Below, piece by piece: positions 19,061 to 28,650 of a DNA stretch of 32,267 nucleotides; the stretch's first letter is position 1, and each line of letters starts with the position of its first letter. The notes under the pieces are model-generated. The model was given only the letters and a program-made list of their open reading frames with translations. It searched no databases and was not told the DNA's origin. Position numbers and translations under genes: made by a program. Origin of the DNA: a virus; the IMG/VR virus record IMGVR_UViG_3300032296_001406, positions 1 through 32,267 of that record; one strand, given 5' to 3'.

Positions 19061-19957
19061 TTATGCACCCCAGTAGGTGATATCCTCACCAACAGCAATC
19101 TGCGCACCCAAGTAGAAACGTGCACCATAGCGAACGTTCTGTGAACCATCATGATTCTGCATATCCAAAATGAACACTTCGTTCATTTGGTTTTCCTGCC
19201 AAGTACCCAACATCAAATTGCTCTTTTGAGAGAATACGATGTTATCAGCAGCCATACCTGGACAAACGTAGATTTCGTACATTCCAACGAAACGCTTAGC
19301 TACTTCAGGACCACCTGTCAAGTACCAACCGTTACCATCAGCAATCTGCGCTTGCATGTAAGCTTCCCAAGCAGCTTGTCCCATGTACAAAGCTGGCTTT
19401 TCAGCAGCACCTTTAACAGCAGCAGGAGCAGTGTTAATGATGTCCCAAATAGTTGCAATGATGTTTGTTGAATCAAGCGCACCTGAACCTGCGGATACAG
19501 CACCTGAACCACCTGCCTTGATCAAGGTAAGGAATCCATCGTACTGACCAGCGGTTGCATTAACACCATTCCACATGATAGATTCGTTAGCGGCTGCGAT
19601 ACCACCTACCAAACGCTCAATGATAGCATCTTGGATTTGAGTGTTTACGCGACCTGACATTACATCGGCTGTAGACCAATCTGTGAAGAAGTCTTTCTTA
19701 CAGATTTGACGCTGAACTTGAAATTCTTCCAAAGTCAAAATGCGCTCGGTCAAAGTGATTGTTCCTGTTGGAGTGAAATCACATGTACCAGCGGCAAATG
19801 ATACGGTGTCATCAATTTTACGTACTACTGATTTGTAAGGTACGTTTGGCTTCATTGTCACATATCCTGCAGATACGTTCGACAACAAAGCTTTAGCTAC
19901 GATATCACCAGCTAATTCACCTGCATAGGTGTTGGTGAGTGAAGTTGTTGTTGGCAT
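19061..19957 (-). CDS. Major capsid protein
   Basis: 298 residues. It begins TSLTNTYAGELAGDIVAKAL, then LSNVSAGYVTMKPNVPYKSV and TCDFTPTGTITLTERILTLE, with QICKKDFFTDW and IVFSQKSNLMLGTWQENQMN later. This opening and the 'LTxRxLTxxxFxVQxxxCKKxFxxxW' block are those of the major head protein of Bacteroidota phages I know, of HK97-fold type. Context agrees: scaffold directly before it (29-base gap), a terminator after it, protease two genes up. It builds the capsid shell. Expected to be the most abundant protein of the leftward arm. Confidence 0.8.
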   Translation of the reverse strand: MPTTTSLTNTYAGELAGDIVAKALLSNVSAGYVTMKPNVPYKSVVRKIDDTVSFAAGTCDFTPTGTITLTERILTLEEFQVQRQICKKDFFTDWSTADVMSGRVNTQIQDAIIERLVGGIAAANESIMWNGVNATAGQYDGFLTLIKAGGSGAVSAGSGALDSTNIIATIWDIINTAPAAVKGAAEKPALYMGQAAWEAYMQAQIADGNGWYLTGGPEVAKRFVGMYEIYVCPGMAADNIVFSQKSNLMLGTWQENQMNEVFILDMQNHDGSQNVRYGARFYLGAQIAVGEDITYWGA

Positions 19958-19986
19958 TTTAAATTTAAATTATGAGGTGAATTAAT

Positions 19987-20574
19987 TTACTTTTTTGAAC
20001 GGATGCTTTCCATGAAGTCGCTGAATGATGAACCATTCGATGCAACAACAGGCGCAACGTTTTTCTTAAACTCTTGTGATTTAACAGAAGGAACAGCAGG
20101 TGCTTTCTTAACTGAAGCAAGTTCAGCTTTAACTGTTTCAACTTCATTCTTTGCAGATTCAACGGCTGCGCTTAGTTCAGTCTTTTCAGTTTCAAGTGCA
20201 GCAATGCGCTCCGACAATGAACCGATAACGGCAACAAGGTCTTCGCTGCTCATTTCAGTTGATTGTTCTTCGCGTTCGATTTCGGCAACAAGACCATCTT
20301 CGCCTACGACTACTTTGGTCACACCGTCTTCTAATAGGTATTCGCCAGCAGGTACAGGCACTGGGTTACCTTCAGCATCCTGTGTGTAGATATCCACACC
20401 TACTACCCACTCATCAGCGGTAGAATAGATTTTAGTACCATCATTCAAAGTACCTTCTACAGCAAACTTTACTTCCGCTGCAGCAGCTTCTTCTTCGAAC
20501 TTGATACCAACGCTTGAAGGATCAATGCCGTACTTAGAGAATACGGATTTGATTTGTTCTTTTATGTTTGACAT
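19987..20574 (-). CDS. Head scaffold protein
   Basis: 195 residues, acidic. An N-terminal beta-like part (KFAVEGTLNDGTKIYSTADE, VPVPAGEYLLEDGVTKVVV) is followed by a coiled coil (IGSLSERIAALETEKTELSA, AVESAKNEVETVKAELASVK) and a basic C-terminus ending SFSDFMESIRSKK. A long coiled coil with a basic end, placed immediately before the capsid gene, is the scaffold layout; the C-terminus would bind the capsid protein. The nearby XkdF-like protease would remove it during maturation. Its start abuts the oppositely oriented RHH gene unit. Confidence 0.75.
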   Translation of the reverse strand: MSNIKEQIKSVFSKYGIDPSSVGIKFEEEAAAAEVKFAVEGTLNDGTKIYSTADEWVVGVDIYTQDAEGNPVPVPAGEYLLEDGVTKVVVGEDGLVAEIEREEQSTEMSSEDLVAVIGSLSERIAALETEKTELSAAVESAKNEVETVKAELASVKKAPAVPSVKSQEFKKNVAPVVASNGSSFSDFMESIRSKK

Positions 20575-20610
20575 CGATTTATATTTGGGTATAGTAGCAA
20601 AAACGCGATT

Positions 20611-20640
20611 TTGTTACATGCCAAATCCTTCTTACATTAG
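20611..20640 (+). promoter_or_regulatory. Promoter for the ribbon-helix-helix gene
   Basis: TTG (20611-20613), exactly 19 bases, TACATTAG (20633-20640), one mismatch to TAnnTTTG. It points right, against the surrounding head genes, and its start would lie about 17 bases before the ATG at 20664. A stronger box TATATTTG (20580-20587) lies upstream but without a correctly spaced -33 element. Confidence 0.6.
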
Positions 20641-20663
20641 CCGTATAAATAAATACACCTATT

Positions 20664-20798
20664 ATGAAAAAGCCAGCAGAAACGTTTACGAAGAAGATTT
20701 CAGTGAGATTAACCGATAAGCAATACAAGATGGTTGCTAAAAATGCCAAAGCATCGAAGATGTCAATGGCAGAATACAGCCGCGCATGTATGCTGTAG
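20664..20798 (+). CDS. Ribbon-helix-helix DNA-binding protein
   Basis: 44 residues: MKKPAETFTKKISVRLTDKQ, YKMVAKNAKASKMSMAEYSR, ACML. The strand 'TKKISVRLT' followed by two helices with 'KASKMSMAEYSR' is a typical ribbon-helix-helix (Arc/MetJ/MobC-type) fold, a dimeric DNA binder. It is the only + strand gene in the 20-kb leftward block, with its own promoter and its own terminator, so it is an independent unit between protease and scaffold. It may repress late transcription or act on its own promoter; both are inference. Below the usual gene-length cut-off. Confidence 0.8.
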   Translation: MKKPAETFTKKISVRLTDKQYKMVAKNAKASKMSMAEYSRACML

Positions 20799-20816
20799 TA
20801 GATTAGTTTAGATTGT

Positions 20817-20850
20817 AAAAAAGAAGGGACTCGTTAGTCCCTTTCTTTTT
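20817..20850. terminator. Bidirectional terminator between RHH and protease genes
   Basis: GGGACT-CGTT-AGTCCC (20826-20841) is a perfect 6-bp stem with a 4-base loop, preceded by an A-rich run and followed by a T-rich run. It ends the + strand RHH transcript (stop at 20798) and, read backwards, the minus-strand protease transcript (stop at 20908). Confidence 0.8.
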
Positions 20851-20907
20851 AATGTTAAAACCTAAAACCAATTTTATCACGATAACATGGCGAAGATAAA
20901 CAAAATT

Positions 20908-21498
20908 TTACTTCACCAAACCGCTAATGATATTTTCTAATTCAAGAACTAATTCCGCTTCGTAGTTCTTTACACCACTCATAGCCACTCCGACTTCGTT
21001 AAAGAAACCTTCGATGCTATAACCACGCACCTTGCCTTCCTTAACATCATTCCACACATGATCTTCATCCACCTTTGTTCCTATGAACCATGTGCCATCA
21101 GGTAGTTCAGGCAATCCAAGCTGAAGCGACTTATCTTGCTTACCTTCTTTTATCCATGATTCTACCACTGTTACGCCTGTAACTGGTATTTCGTGCTGTA
21201 AATTGGTAGTGTGTTGCAGGTTCTTCTTAAAGAACTGATGCGCTATTGCGCTAACTGTTGCCTTTTCAAAGTACACATAGTATGGCTCGCCTTTTTCGTC
21301 ATATCGAAGTATTTGCTTATCCGGTATCAATGCAGGACCATACAGCATCCTACGTTCATCATCCACTTTGGCAAGCTGCATCTTGCTTAACGCTATCCAA
21401 TTTTCTTCGATTGCAGGACTATCCACAAGCCCCATTGCGGTTATTCCCAAGCGACCTTCTTCGTCGATTACACACTTAACGATTTTTCTCTTATCCAT
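20908..21498 (-). CDS. Prohead protease, XkdF-like
   Basis: 196 residues. Blocks typical of XkdF-type phage proteases: GITAMGLVDSPAIEENWIAL (18-37), YGPALIPDKQILRYDEKGEP, YYVYFEKATVSAIAHQFFKK, TGVTVVESWIKEGKQDKS, LPDGTWFIGTKVDEDHVW, and VRGYSIEGFF near 158-167. The conserved His of AHQFFKK and the Ser of GYSIEG fit a serine protease active site. It processes the scaffold during capsid maturation. A bidirectional terminator separates it from the RHH and scaffold genes, so scaffold and capsid need their own promoter or read-through. Confidence 0.8.
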   Translation of the reverse strand: MDKRKIVKCVIDEEGRLGITAMGLVDSPAIEENWIALSKMQLAKVDDERRMLYGPALIPDKQILRYDEKGEPYYVYFEKATVSAIAHQFFKKNLQHTTNLQHEIPVTGVTVVESWIKEGKQDKSLQLGLPELPDGTWFIGTKVDEDHVWNDVKEGKVRGYSIEGFFNEVGVAMSGVKNYEAELVLELENIISGLVK

Positions 21499-21517
21499 TT
21501 TGCAAATTTAATTTAGT

Positions 21518-23461
21518 TTATCCAATACGTGAAAGGTCTTCTACGTTCTCGCGAATTTCTTGTTGGCTTGCTACATCACCTGCTAACACATACGCACGTG
21601 GTGTGTATTGGTCAGGTCTATTGTTTATGAACTGCGCAGCAAGTGGGTTGAATTGTGCAGGTTGTGTTCCTGTATCTGCACCCCCACCCCCACCAAACGA
21701 TGGCACGCTTACATCCTGCGAACCACTACCACCACCTTCGAACTTTGTTGCCGCAATTTTAGCAATCGATGCCGCACCTGTAGTAACAGCCAATGCAAGT
21801 GAAGCAATACCAGCAGGGTTAGGTACAGGTCCTATGGCAACGGGTGCAGATGCAAGTGAGGATGTGATTGCTTTAGCTGCATCTATGGTAGCTGCTCCTA
21901 ACTGCAATGCCTTTTGAAATCTAAATTGTTTTCTTGCTAATGCTTCTTCTTCTTTACTTCCCTTCTTCACCTTGCTCATGCGATTAGCAAATACAGCATC
22001 ACCTAATGCATTTACAGCATTCAATCCTTTTTCAGCCCATTCCAAACCTTGCTGAATTTTTTCTAATGTGGTAGTTGTAGATTCAGTAACCGCTGCTTCA
22101 GTATCTGCTACACCCTTTTGCTGTAATGCAAATAATTCATCTGCCAACTGCTTTTGCAACTCATTAGTAGATATTCCTGCTGCATCAGCCGCTGCAAATA
22201 AATCTTCATATTTTTTTGTAATTGCAAGACCTTCTTTTTCTTGGTCCGTTAACGTAGCTTCAAATTGCGCATCTTGTAAAGCCGCAAGTTTATCGTAGTA
22301 CGTTTGATATGCTTGTTCGCGCTTTTTAAGTTCGTCAGTTATAACATCGGTCTTCGCCTTTTCTTCATTAGCAACTGTTTTAGTCGATTCTTTTTGTCTT
22401 GCCTTTTCTTTTGCATCTTGTTCATTGAGCAAACCATCACGTTGGTTAATCAATAACTTCAAATTCTTTTCTGCATCTGCAACTATTTGTTCCTGATTCT
22501 TACGTTCTTCTTCAGGATCAAAAATGCTTTTTACAATAAAGTCATTGACTTGGTCAAAGATTGGTGTGATGCTTATTTTCTCAATGCCTAAACCTAACTT
22601 ATTGAGAATATCGATTGCACCGTTTACAAAACCTTCAAAGAATTCTGCAATCTTGCGCTGCGGAAATGTGACAAAGTCAAGGAAGGTTTGAAGATACTTT
22701 GCATTTCGTTCAGCCGCTGCTATCTGTGCTTCCGCCTGTTGTTTACTTGTTTCAACTACAACCTGTTGTTCAAGTATTGCGCTATTTAATTGCTGAAGTT
22801 TTAAATCGGTTATCTGCTTTTCAGTTAATCCCTGCCGCTTTAGCGTTTGTTCAGTTTGACCAATCAAATCAAACTGCTCTTTGGCTGTAGCCGCACGTTC
22901 TTTTTGAACGTTTAGTGCTTCCTGTTCTGCATCTGTAACACCGTCAATAAGCGAAAGCAATTCCTCAGCGTAGACAATAGCAGCTGCTATAGCAGCACCT
23001 ACTAAAAATATCGGGTTCGTCAATAATGCCTTACCGACTGATGCGAATGCACTACCTATTCCTTGAATCCCTTTGGCAATATCACCCGGCTTGATGTCGC
23101 TGATATTTTGTGCAAGCAACTTCGCACCTTCAGCCGCACCTTCGAAGTCAAGATTCGCAATGCGTGATGTAACAAGTCCTAAAGAACCACTAACCTTTTC
23201 GAATGCTCCACCTGCCTGTGTACCTACCGCTTGCGCTGCATCCTGAATCTTATCCTTTAGCTCACCAGCTGCCTTTGTAAGGTCGCGATATTTTTGCGTT
23301 TGTGGATCAGTGTTCGCCAACTGCGCTTGTAATTCACGCAGTTGCGCCTTCAGTGATTTGCCAGCGTTATCCGCACTATCGAAAGCAGTACCTAAACTTC
23401 GTAGGTTCTGCTCACTTTTCGTGGTGTCAATCTCAAAGGTCCGTACAATAGGTTCAGCCAT
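21518..23461 (-). CDS. Tape measure protein
   Basis: 647 residues, glycine/alanine-rich and largely helical. N-terminal coiled coil (SLKAQLRELQAQLANTDPQT, YRDLTKAAGELKDKIQDAAQ), a hydrophobic segment near 145-168 (LLTNPIFLVGAAIAAAIVYA), then long heptad-rich helices with many Gln/Lys/Glu, a second hydrophobic stretch near 545-575, and a Gly-rich end. This is the standard layout of a tail tape measure, whose length sets tail length. At about 1.5 Angstrom per residue it predicts a tail near 95-100 nm. It starts in a TAATG overlap with the 57-residue gene. Confidence 0.85.
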   Translation of the reverse strand: MAEPIVRTFEIDTTKSEQNLRSLGTAFDSADNAGKSLKAQLRELQAQLANTDPQTQKYRDLTKAAGELKDKIQDAAQAVGTQAGGAFEKVSGSLGLVTSRIANLDFEGAAEGAKLLAQNISDIKPGDIAKGIQGIGSAFASVGKALLTNPIFLVGAAIAAAIVYAEELLSLIDGVTDAEQEALNVQKERAATAKEQFDLIGQTEQTLKRQGLTEKQITDLKLQQLNSAILEQQVVVETSKQQAEAQIAAAERNAKYLQTFLDFVTFPQRKIAEFFEGFVNGAIDILNKLGLGIEKISITPIFDQVNDFIVKSIFDPEEERKNQEQIVADAEKNLKLLINQRDGLLNEQDAKEKARQKESTKTVANEEKAKTDVITDELKKREQAYQTYYDKLAALQDAQFEATLTDQEKEGLAITKKYEDLFAAADAAGISTNELQKQLADELFALQQKGVADTEAAVTESTTTTLEKIQQGLEWAEKGLNAVNALGDAVFANRMSKVKKGSKEEEALARKQFRFQKALQLGAATIDAAKAITSSLASAPVAIGPVPNPAGIASLALAVTTGAASIAKIAATKFEGGGSGSQDVSVPSFGGGGGADTGTQPAQFNPLAAQFINNRPDQYTPRAYVLAGDVASQQEIRENVEDLSRIG

Positions 23462-23634
23462 TAGTAAATAAGTTTAGATAGTAAATAGATAAGTCCAAAA
23501 AACAAGATAGTGCGCCATGCATACAGCGTTACAAACCATAGAACACGCTGCCACTTGCGAAGTGAGTAGTTGTGTTCCTTCTTTGTTGCGATGCCAAGCT
23601 GGATGTAGCGCATTGAGTTTTTGATTGAATCCAT
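23461..23634 (-). CDS. Small tail-module membrane-type protein
   Basis: A 57-residue frame: MDSIKNSMRYIQLGIATKKE, then a basic/aromatic part and a hydrophobic end (TILFFGLIYLLSKLI). Both ends overlap neighbours by one base as TAATG (tail-tip gene upstream, tape measure downstream), so translation is well supported. One C-terminal membrane segment (about 39-56). An 80-residue frame in another phase covers the same DNA but has no such links. Role unknown. Confidence 0.7.
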   Translation of the reverse strand: MDSIKNSMRYIQLGIATKKEHNYSLRKWQRVLWFVTLYAWRTILFFGLIYLLSKLIY

Positions 23635-26600
23635 TATGTTGTTTTGTTTTGTTGGTATTGTAGTGATGAAGTAATGACAAATCCATCTGGATATGTGCCA
23701 CCGGTGAAGGTAACATTTATGCGATGCTCATCAGTATTTGTAGTGGTATCAATTCCAAAAGTGAACACGTTTGTACCTATCGCACCTATTGTGTTAAGTG
23801 TAGTGATTGCGCTGGCAATAGCAAGACCACCAATCTTTTCAAGTGTGAAGTGATGAATGGATGTTTCGCTTGCGCCTGTTGCATCTTTGATTGTTACATT
23901 CCAAAAGCAACTCCACAGCGTATCATCGGGCATGTTAATATACGCACCTGCAATACCTTCAATATCTAAATTTTCAATTTGACCTGATGTTGTAACGGTT
24001 GGATAGCTTTGCAGTACAAAGATTCCAAACTGCGCCCAACCATAGTAAGTTGAAAGTGTATTGCCATCACGATACCCACCGCCTACGTGTAAACCGGGTA
24101 GATTAGCTTCTACATTTTTTCCTAATAAATTACTACCATTAAACCAATTTTTCAATGTTAGATTTTGACCAACAACTAATGTGTTTAAATTACTTGGATT
24201 GATGTTTAAATTTTCTCCTTGTATTACTGATCTCGTTGTTTGTGCAAATTGAATATCAGCTAAATTGCCATATTGTGCAAGTAAATTTGGTCTTCCTGAA
24301 ACAGGTGTACCACGAAACTGACCACCATTGTTGAATGCCCAGCACACACCGTTGATTTCATCCCAAAAATATCCATAACGTGAACAGCAATCTTCAGTCG
24401 CTTCTACAGGATCACCTTCGCTATTCTCAAAATTGACTTCACCATTTGCTGTTGTTCCTACTGGTGTAGATGAACAATCATTGATTTGATCAAGGAATTT
24501 GATAAGCTTAACCTTTGTACTTTCGTTATATCCTACTTTGTAATCGGTTATTTCAAGTATTCTCCAATAGCTGTCCTGAATCCAAATCTTATCTGCAAAT
24601 GAGAATGTAAGTATATCCTTCAAGTCAAGCGCAAAGAATGCTTCCATTATCCTACCTTCAGGCGAATAAATTTCATTCATGTAATTGCGCCAATACAGAT
24701 TGAATAAGTTATTATATGGGTTAGCGGTTACTGTAGCATTATGTGGTGGTACTTCAGGTGCCCAGTTCAAATCATAATCATCTACATTTGGATAAGTATT
24801 ACTGTAATGATTTAAAACAGGTACAGATGTAATCGGTGAATTATTATTTGCTTCATCAAATAAATATATACTAATATCATCAGCATAAAATAAAGCGCGT
24901 GGACCGGGTGCAACGAATTCTAAAGAATCATTATAAAAACATGGTATTGGATTTATAGTACCGGGTATAGAACCAGCAGGTGTACTCCTTGTAACTAATT
25001 GAATTTTTTGGTCACCTATTGCAAAGTCGCTCGGTGCAGTCGATGGATTTATTGTGTAACCAATGGCTTCATAATCTCCATATACGCGATTAACATCTTT
25101 ATAAAGTTTACTCCAATAATCTTCTCCTGCGGTATAGGTAAATTGAAATTTTGCTTTTTGTATATCAACAGTACTACTTACTGAAATATCTTTTGATATG
25201 TCAATTTTGTTTGTCCAGTCTACAATATCTCCTGTGCCCAAGTAATTATTTTGTGGAATAATTGCAATTTGATTTGGCACAATACGACTCGGCACAATCG
25301 CGCAGTTGTGCATCTTAATCACATCATTCACAAAATCTATTTGACGCATATCAGGTGCGTTCAATGGATAACTTATGGTTGGTGTATCTACATCAACTTG
25401 ATATAATTCAAGATAACTTGTATTTTGAATAACTATTGTACTAACATTTGCTGGTGGATATGCATTGTTTGCTTGAAATTGTATTATATCACCAGCACTG
25501 CATGGTACACTATATTCAGCAAATACTGTTCTTGTGCCTAATGGTTGGTTATTATTTATTGCAATAGTTGGAACATATTGACAACATCCAACTTTTACGC
25601 ATAGCACTTGAAAATTGCCTTGATATCCCGAAACAGTTATTGTTAATACTATTCTAAAATAATAAACACCATCAACAGGTGCAGTATATTGATAAGTTGT
25701 GTTATTATAGTTGTTATTATTATCAAATGATTCATTTGCTAATGGAATTACAAAATTAGAAAAGCCACTTGATGATGGTATAGTTGTATAAGTATTGCTA
25801 AATACCTTAAAAAAATACTGATTTGATTCAATCGTCATTGATAGCAATCTTTGATTGCAAAAAGGCATCCAGTAATCACTTAATATATTTTGAAGCGAAG
25901 AACCTACAAGATTAAAACCTGCTTCCGTTATAATGTTACTCAGCAAAAACCACCAACTAACTGCAGGTGTTAAATCAATTCCACGCACTGGATTTGTTGC
26001 ATCATCTAATGGTCTTGAATTTACTTCTCCTAAATAACTCCATAATTGCCCACGATCACACAGCGCCCAAATGCGGTCTGCTGTTTCGGTTGTTACATTT
26101 GCATAGGTTACCGCTTCATTTAAATCAGCAAGCGCAGCAATATCACTTAGCTTCTTTTCACCAATGGTGCGAACAAGGTCAGGTGTTTCAGCATAGAAAG
26201 CAACTTCAACTTCGTTAAGCTTGCCCATCTGCTTATACACTTTGCGCACACGCAAGTAACCTGTTGCAATAGGTAGGGTATCTACGCGAATTTCAGCAGG
26301 CAATTTGTAGAAGAAATAGTTCTCCGCACCTTGCTCTACGTTGTTGTCAAATAATGCACCTAATGCTTCCTTATTCGTTTCGCTGAATGGCAATCTAAAC
26401 TCACGACTGAATGCGCCCTGTGCTGTGAAGTTGGATAGGTCTTGAAACTTCCAGTTCTGCGATATGCTTTCGTTTTCGTATAAGTCTAAATAGTATTCAC
26501 TAATTGCACCCAAAATAAAATATCCACCTGCTGCTGCTGAATAATCTTGCGCCCAAGTGCCTACAAAGTTTAATCGCGTTTGACCGGGCACAGGAGAATC

Positions 26601-26816
26601 CAATACAGGTGGTGAATTCAGTGTTTTAACAACACTTTGTCCTGCTGCATTTTTAATAGTTAAAACATCGCCCGTATTTAAAGCCGTAACATCAGGAGAA
26701 GTGTTTACGATTAAACGAGATAACGCTGTAATACCTACATAAGTAGGATCATTGCTAATGCTGTTAATTCTTACAGTAGAATCATTTGTTACTATTAGTT
26801 GTACTTCTCCGTTCAT
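23634..26816 (-). CDS. Large tail-tip / baseplate protein
   Basis: 1060 residues, mostly beta. It contains EYYLDLYENESISQNWKFQD, LSNFTAQGAFSREFRLPFSE and YRKLPAE-like text near 110-190, a block I recognise from large tail proteins of Bacteroidota phages. C-terminal part: YGYFWDEINGVCWAFNNGGQ, and many short beta repeats. It is likely the tail-tip or Tal-like protein that links tube and fibres. Codon use is A/T-richer between about 24.1 and 26.0 kb than in neighbours, which may mark a variable part. It starts one base after the previous gene's stop. Confidence 0.65.
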   Translation of the reverse strand: MNGEVQLIVTNDSTVRINSISNDPTYVGITALSRLIVNTSPDVTALNTGDVLTIKNAAGQSVVKTLNSPPVLDSPVPGQTRLNFVGTWAQDYSAAAGGYFILGAISEYYLDLYENESISQNWKFQDLSNFTAQGAFSREFRLPFSETNKEALGALFDNNVEQGAENYFFYKLPAEIRVDTLPIATGYLRVRKVYKQMGKLNEVEVAFYAETPDLVRTIGEKKLSDIAALADLNEAVTYANVTTETADRIWALCDRGQLWSYLGEVNSRPLDDATNPVRGIDLTPAVSWWFLLSNIITEAGFNLVGSSLQNILSDYWMPFCNQRLLSMTIESNQYFFKVFSNTYTTIPSSSGFSNFVIPLANESFDNNNNYNNTTYQYTAPVDGVYYFRIVLTITVSGYQGNFQVLCVKVGCCQYVPTIAINNNQPLGTRTVFAEYSVPCSAGDIIQFQANNAYPPANVSTIVIQNTSYLELYQVDVDTPTISYPLNAPDMRQIDFVNDVIKMHNCAIVPSRIVPNQIAIIPQNNYLGTGDIVDWTNKIDISKDISVSSTVDIQKAKFQFTYTAGEDYWSKLYKDVNRVYGDYEAIGYTINPSTAPSDFAIGDQKIQLVTRSTPAGSIPGTINPIPCFYNDSLEFVAPGPRALFYADDISIYLFDEANNNSPITSVPVLNHYSNTYPNVDDYDLNWAPEVPPHNATVTANPYNNLFNLYWRNYMNEIYSPEGRIMEAFFALDLKDILTFSFADKIWIQDSYWRILEITDYKVGYNESTKVKLIKFLDQINDCSSTPVGTTANGEVNFENSEGDPVEATEDCCSRYGYFWDEINGVCWAFNNGGQFRGTPVSGRPNLLAQYGNLADIQFAQTTRSVIQGENLNINPSNLNTLVVGQNLTLKNWFNGSNLLGKNVEANLPGLHVGGGYRDGNTLSTYYGWAQFGIFVLQSYPTVTTSGQIENLDIEGIAGAYINMPDDTLWSCFWNVTIKDATGASETSIHHFTLEKIGGLAIASAITTLNTIGAIGTNVFTFGIDTTTNTDEHRINVTFTGGTYPDGFVITSSLQYQQNKTT

Positions 26817-26817
26817 G

Positions 26818-28122
26818 TTAAGTCCAGTATTCGTTTGCCATTCTTACTTTCAAAGATAGGTTGTAAAGCTTGCCGTCACGTGTCTTACGTTCGGTGTAAG
26901 TAGTATCGTCTAAGTTAACAGGAAGCGCGATGTTCTCACCGTTGCGCTGTGTAATCCATACAACTTGATTGCTCACAAGCAATGAGCGAAGAAATAAGAA
27001 TTCACCTTCCTGAATGTAGTCGCTGGTTACGGTCAACACTTGTTGCACTAAGTTCCTACGTTCAAACAATCCGCGATCATCTTTGCTGAACACACTTGTT
27101 GTACTATTGAACAAAACCTTTCGGTACTTCTTGCGCTCAATCTCATCGTTCATTTCGGATTTCTTTATGAAGTTGAAATAGTCCCATCCACCACGACTGT
27201 TCACCCATCCCAAACGAATCACATCATTGTGGCAATCCTTCTGTCCATAGTAAGCTGCATTGTAGAAGCGGTATTTCACACTTGATTGCGTGCCGCCTGT
27301 TCGGGCAAATACTTCGTAATATCTCCAACCGGGATTGTCATTTTCATTTGGTTTAATTGACCACGCACCCGTCCAGTCATTTAGGTTAGCAGGATAAACA
27401 GGCAAAGCTTCAATATCGTAAGCATTTAGTGATAGCGTTTCGGTCAGCGTTGTTCCATTGGCCTTCACTAAATTGATGCGCACGTTGTCAACAAGGTTAT
27501 TGAACATGTAGTTTGCGTTACCCGGTATGCTTAATGTTCCATAGTCCGTTTCGTATGAAGGAATCCACACGATGTTTTGCGCTGTTGGGTTGCCTGCTCC
27601 CCAACTTGGTGCTAAATACCATGAATGCGTGCCATACTTGCGGTCACTCATGCCATAGTTAAAACTAACCTGCAGCACATACTTAATATCATCAACACCA
27701 ATTTCAGGATTTGGCTTGTAGCCATCGAATACTTGATAGTAACCATTGATCACAATTCGCCCACTCATAGTTACTTCACTGCCTTCATTCTCTGTTAAGA
27801 CCAATCCTTGACCGGGTACATTGACCAACCACCATTCAGTGATTGATGCGCTAAGCGAATACTTGCTTAAATCGTCAATGGTATTATCTGTTCCAAAATG
27901 ATATTGCTGGTTGCGCAAATCGTCAACAAGTGGGGCAATATCAAAGTACATGTTATTATCCGGAGCAGGTGACAAATAGAACGTGTACGTTTTAGCATCA
28001 ACAGTAATGTTCAAGCCATAGCGAAAACCTTGCTGCGCTACTTCTGTGCTCGATGCAATAAGCATAATCTTTTGACCACGCACCACCCAGTTGAAGGGTT
28101 CATCTACGATTGTTAATGCCAT
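26818..28122 (-). CDS. Tail protein (probable distal tail / baseplate)
   Basis: 434 residues, beta-rich. Opening MALTIVDEPFNWVVRGQKIM, followed by YTFYLSPAPDNNMYFDIAPL, later RYYEVFARTGG, RLGWVNSRGGWDYFNFIKKS, and FLRSLLVSNQVVWITQRNGE. 'LGWVNxxGGWDYFxFxKKS' is familiar from a tail structural protein of Bacteroidota phages that pairs with the large tail-tip protein. It sits between tail completion and tail-tip genes. Distal-tail function is inference from order. Confidence 0.6.
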   Translation of the reverse strand: MALTIVDEPFNWVVRGQKIMLIASSTEVAQQGFRYGLNITVDAKTYTFYLSPAPDNNMYFDIAPLVDDLRNQQYHFGTDNTIDDLSKYSLSASITEWWLVNVPGQGLVLTENEGSEVTMSGRIVINGYYQVFDGYKPNPEIGVDDIKYVLQVSFNYGMSDRKYGTHSWYLAPSWGAGNPTAQNIVWIPSYETDYGTLSIPGNANYMFNNLVDNVRINLVKANGTTLTETLSLNAYDIEALPVYPANLNDWTGAWSIKPNENDNPGWRYYEVFARTGGTQSSVKYRFYNAAYYGQKDCHNDVIRLGWVNSRGGWDYFNFIKKSEMNDEIERKKYRKVLFNSTTSVFSKDDRGLFERRNLVQQVLTVTSDYIQEGEFLFLRSLLVSNQVVWITQRNGENIALPVNLDDTTYTERKTRDGKLYNLSLKVRMANEYWT

Positions 28123-28650
28123 TTATCTTTTGTTTAAGAGTATTCTATTTTCGACTGATTTGATATAAGCATCCATTAGCTTGTCTTTGTATTCATCCCA
28201 TGTATCGTCTATTGCTTCCTGATAGTAGTTGATGCCTTGAATACCTTTTGCGCCTATGCTTTTTGATATAGCAATAGCGGCACTTTTAATTGCGCTCTCG
28301 GTTGATTTAATGAATGCGCCCTGTTTGTTGCGAAGCTTAAGCGGTTTCATTCGAATCCACTTCATGATATCTTCGTATGGTGGGCGTTTCGTTGGATCAC
28401 CCGGATAAGGTTTGCGCCCGTATTCAATAACGTCTGCATACTTGCCAGCATCGCCTTTCACAGTGAAGTCAATGGTGGGTTTGCCGTAGCGAATGCGCAG
28501 CTTGTAATTCAAAGAGCGAAGCAAGTTACCCGAAGCAACACGATTGACAATCTTACCACGCACACGTCGTTTGATACGCAGGTTTGATTGCGCACGCTCG
28601 ATTACGGTTTCTGCGTATTCATTTAGTATTTGCTCAAACTCACTTGCCAT
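28123..28650 (-). CDS. HK97 gp10-like tail completion protein
   Basis: 175 residues. Typical blocks: a helical start (ILNEYAETVIERAQSNLRIK), ASGNLLRSLNYKLRIRYGKP, GDAGKYADVIEYGRKPYPGD, PPYEDIMKWIRMKPLKLRNK. 'YAxxIEyGRxPxxxPPxxxIxxWI' is the hallmark of HK97-gp10-like neck/tail proteins. It helps join head and tail. It starts one base after the previous gene and shares a base with it. Confidence 0.75.
   Translation of the reverse strand: MASEFEQILNEYAETVIERAQSNLRIKRRVRGKIVNRVASGNLLRSLNYKLRIRYGKPTIDFTVKGDAGKYADVIEYGRKPYPGDPTKRPPYEDIMKWIRMKPLKLRNKQGAFIKSTESAIKSAAIAISKSIGAKGIQGINYYQEAIDDTWDEYKDKLMDAYIKSVENRILLNKR

Noticed and set aside
21501-21512. TAAATTTG-like box just before the protease gene (minus strand)
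   Set aside because: No correctly spaced -33 element; it would also give an almost leaderless message.
23474-23716. 80-residue minus-strand frame
   Set aside because: Crosses the end of the tail-tip gene in another frame; the 57-residue frame 23461-23634 has one-base overlaps on both sides and better composition.
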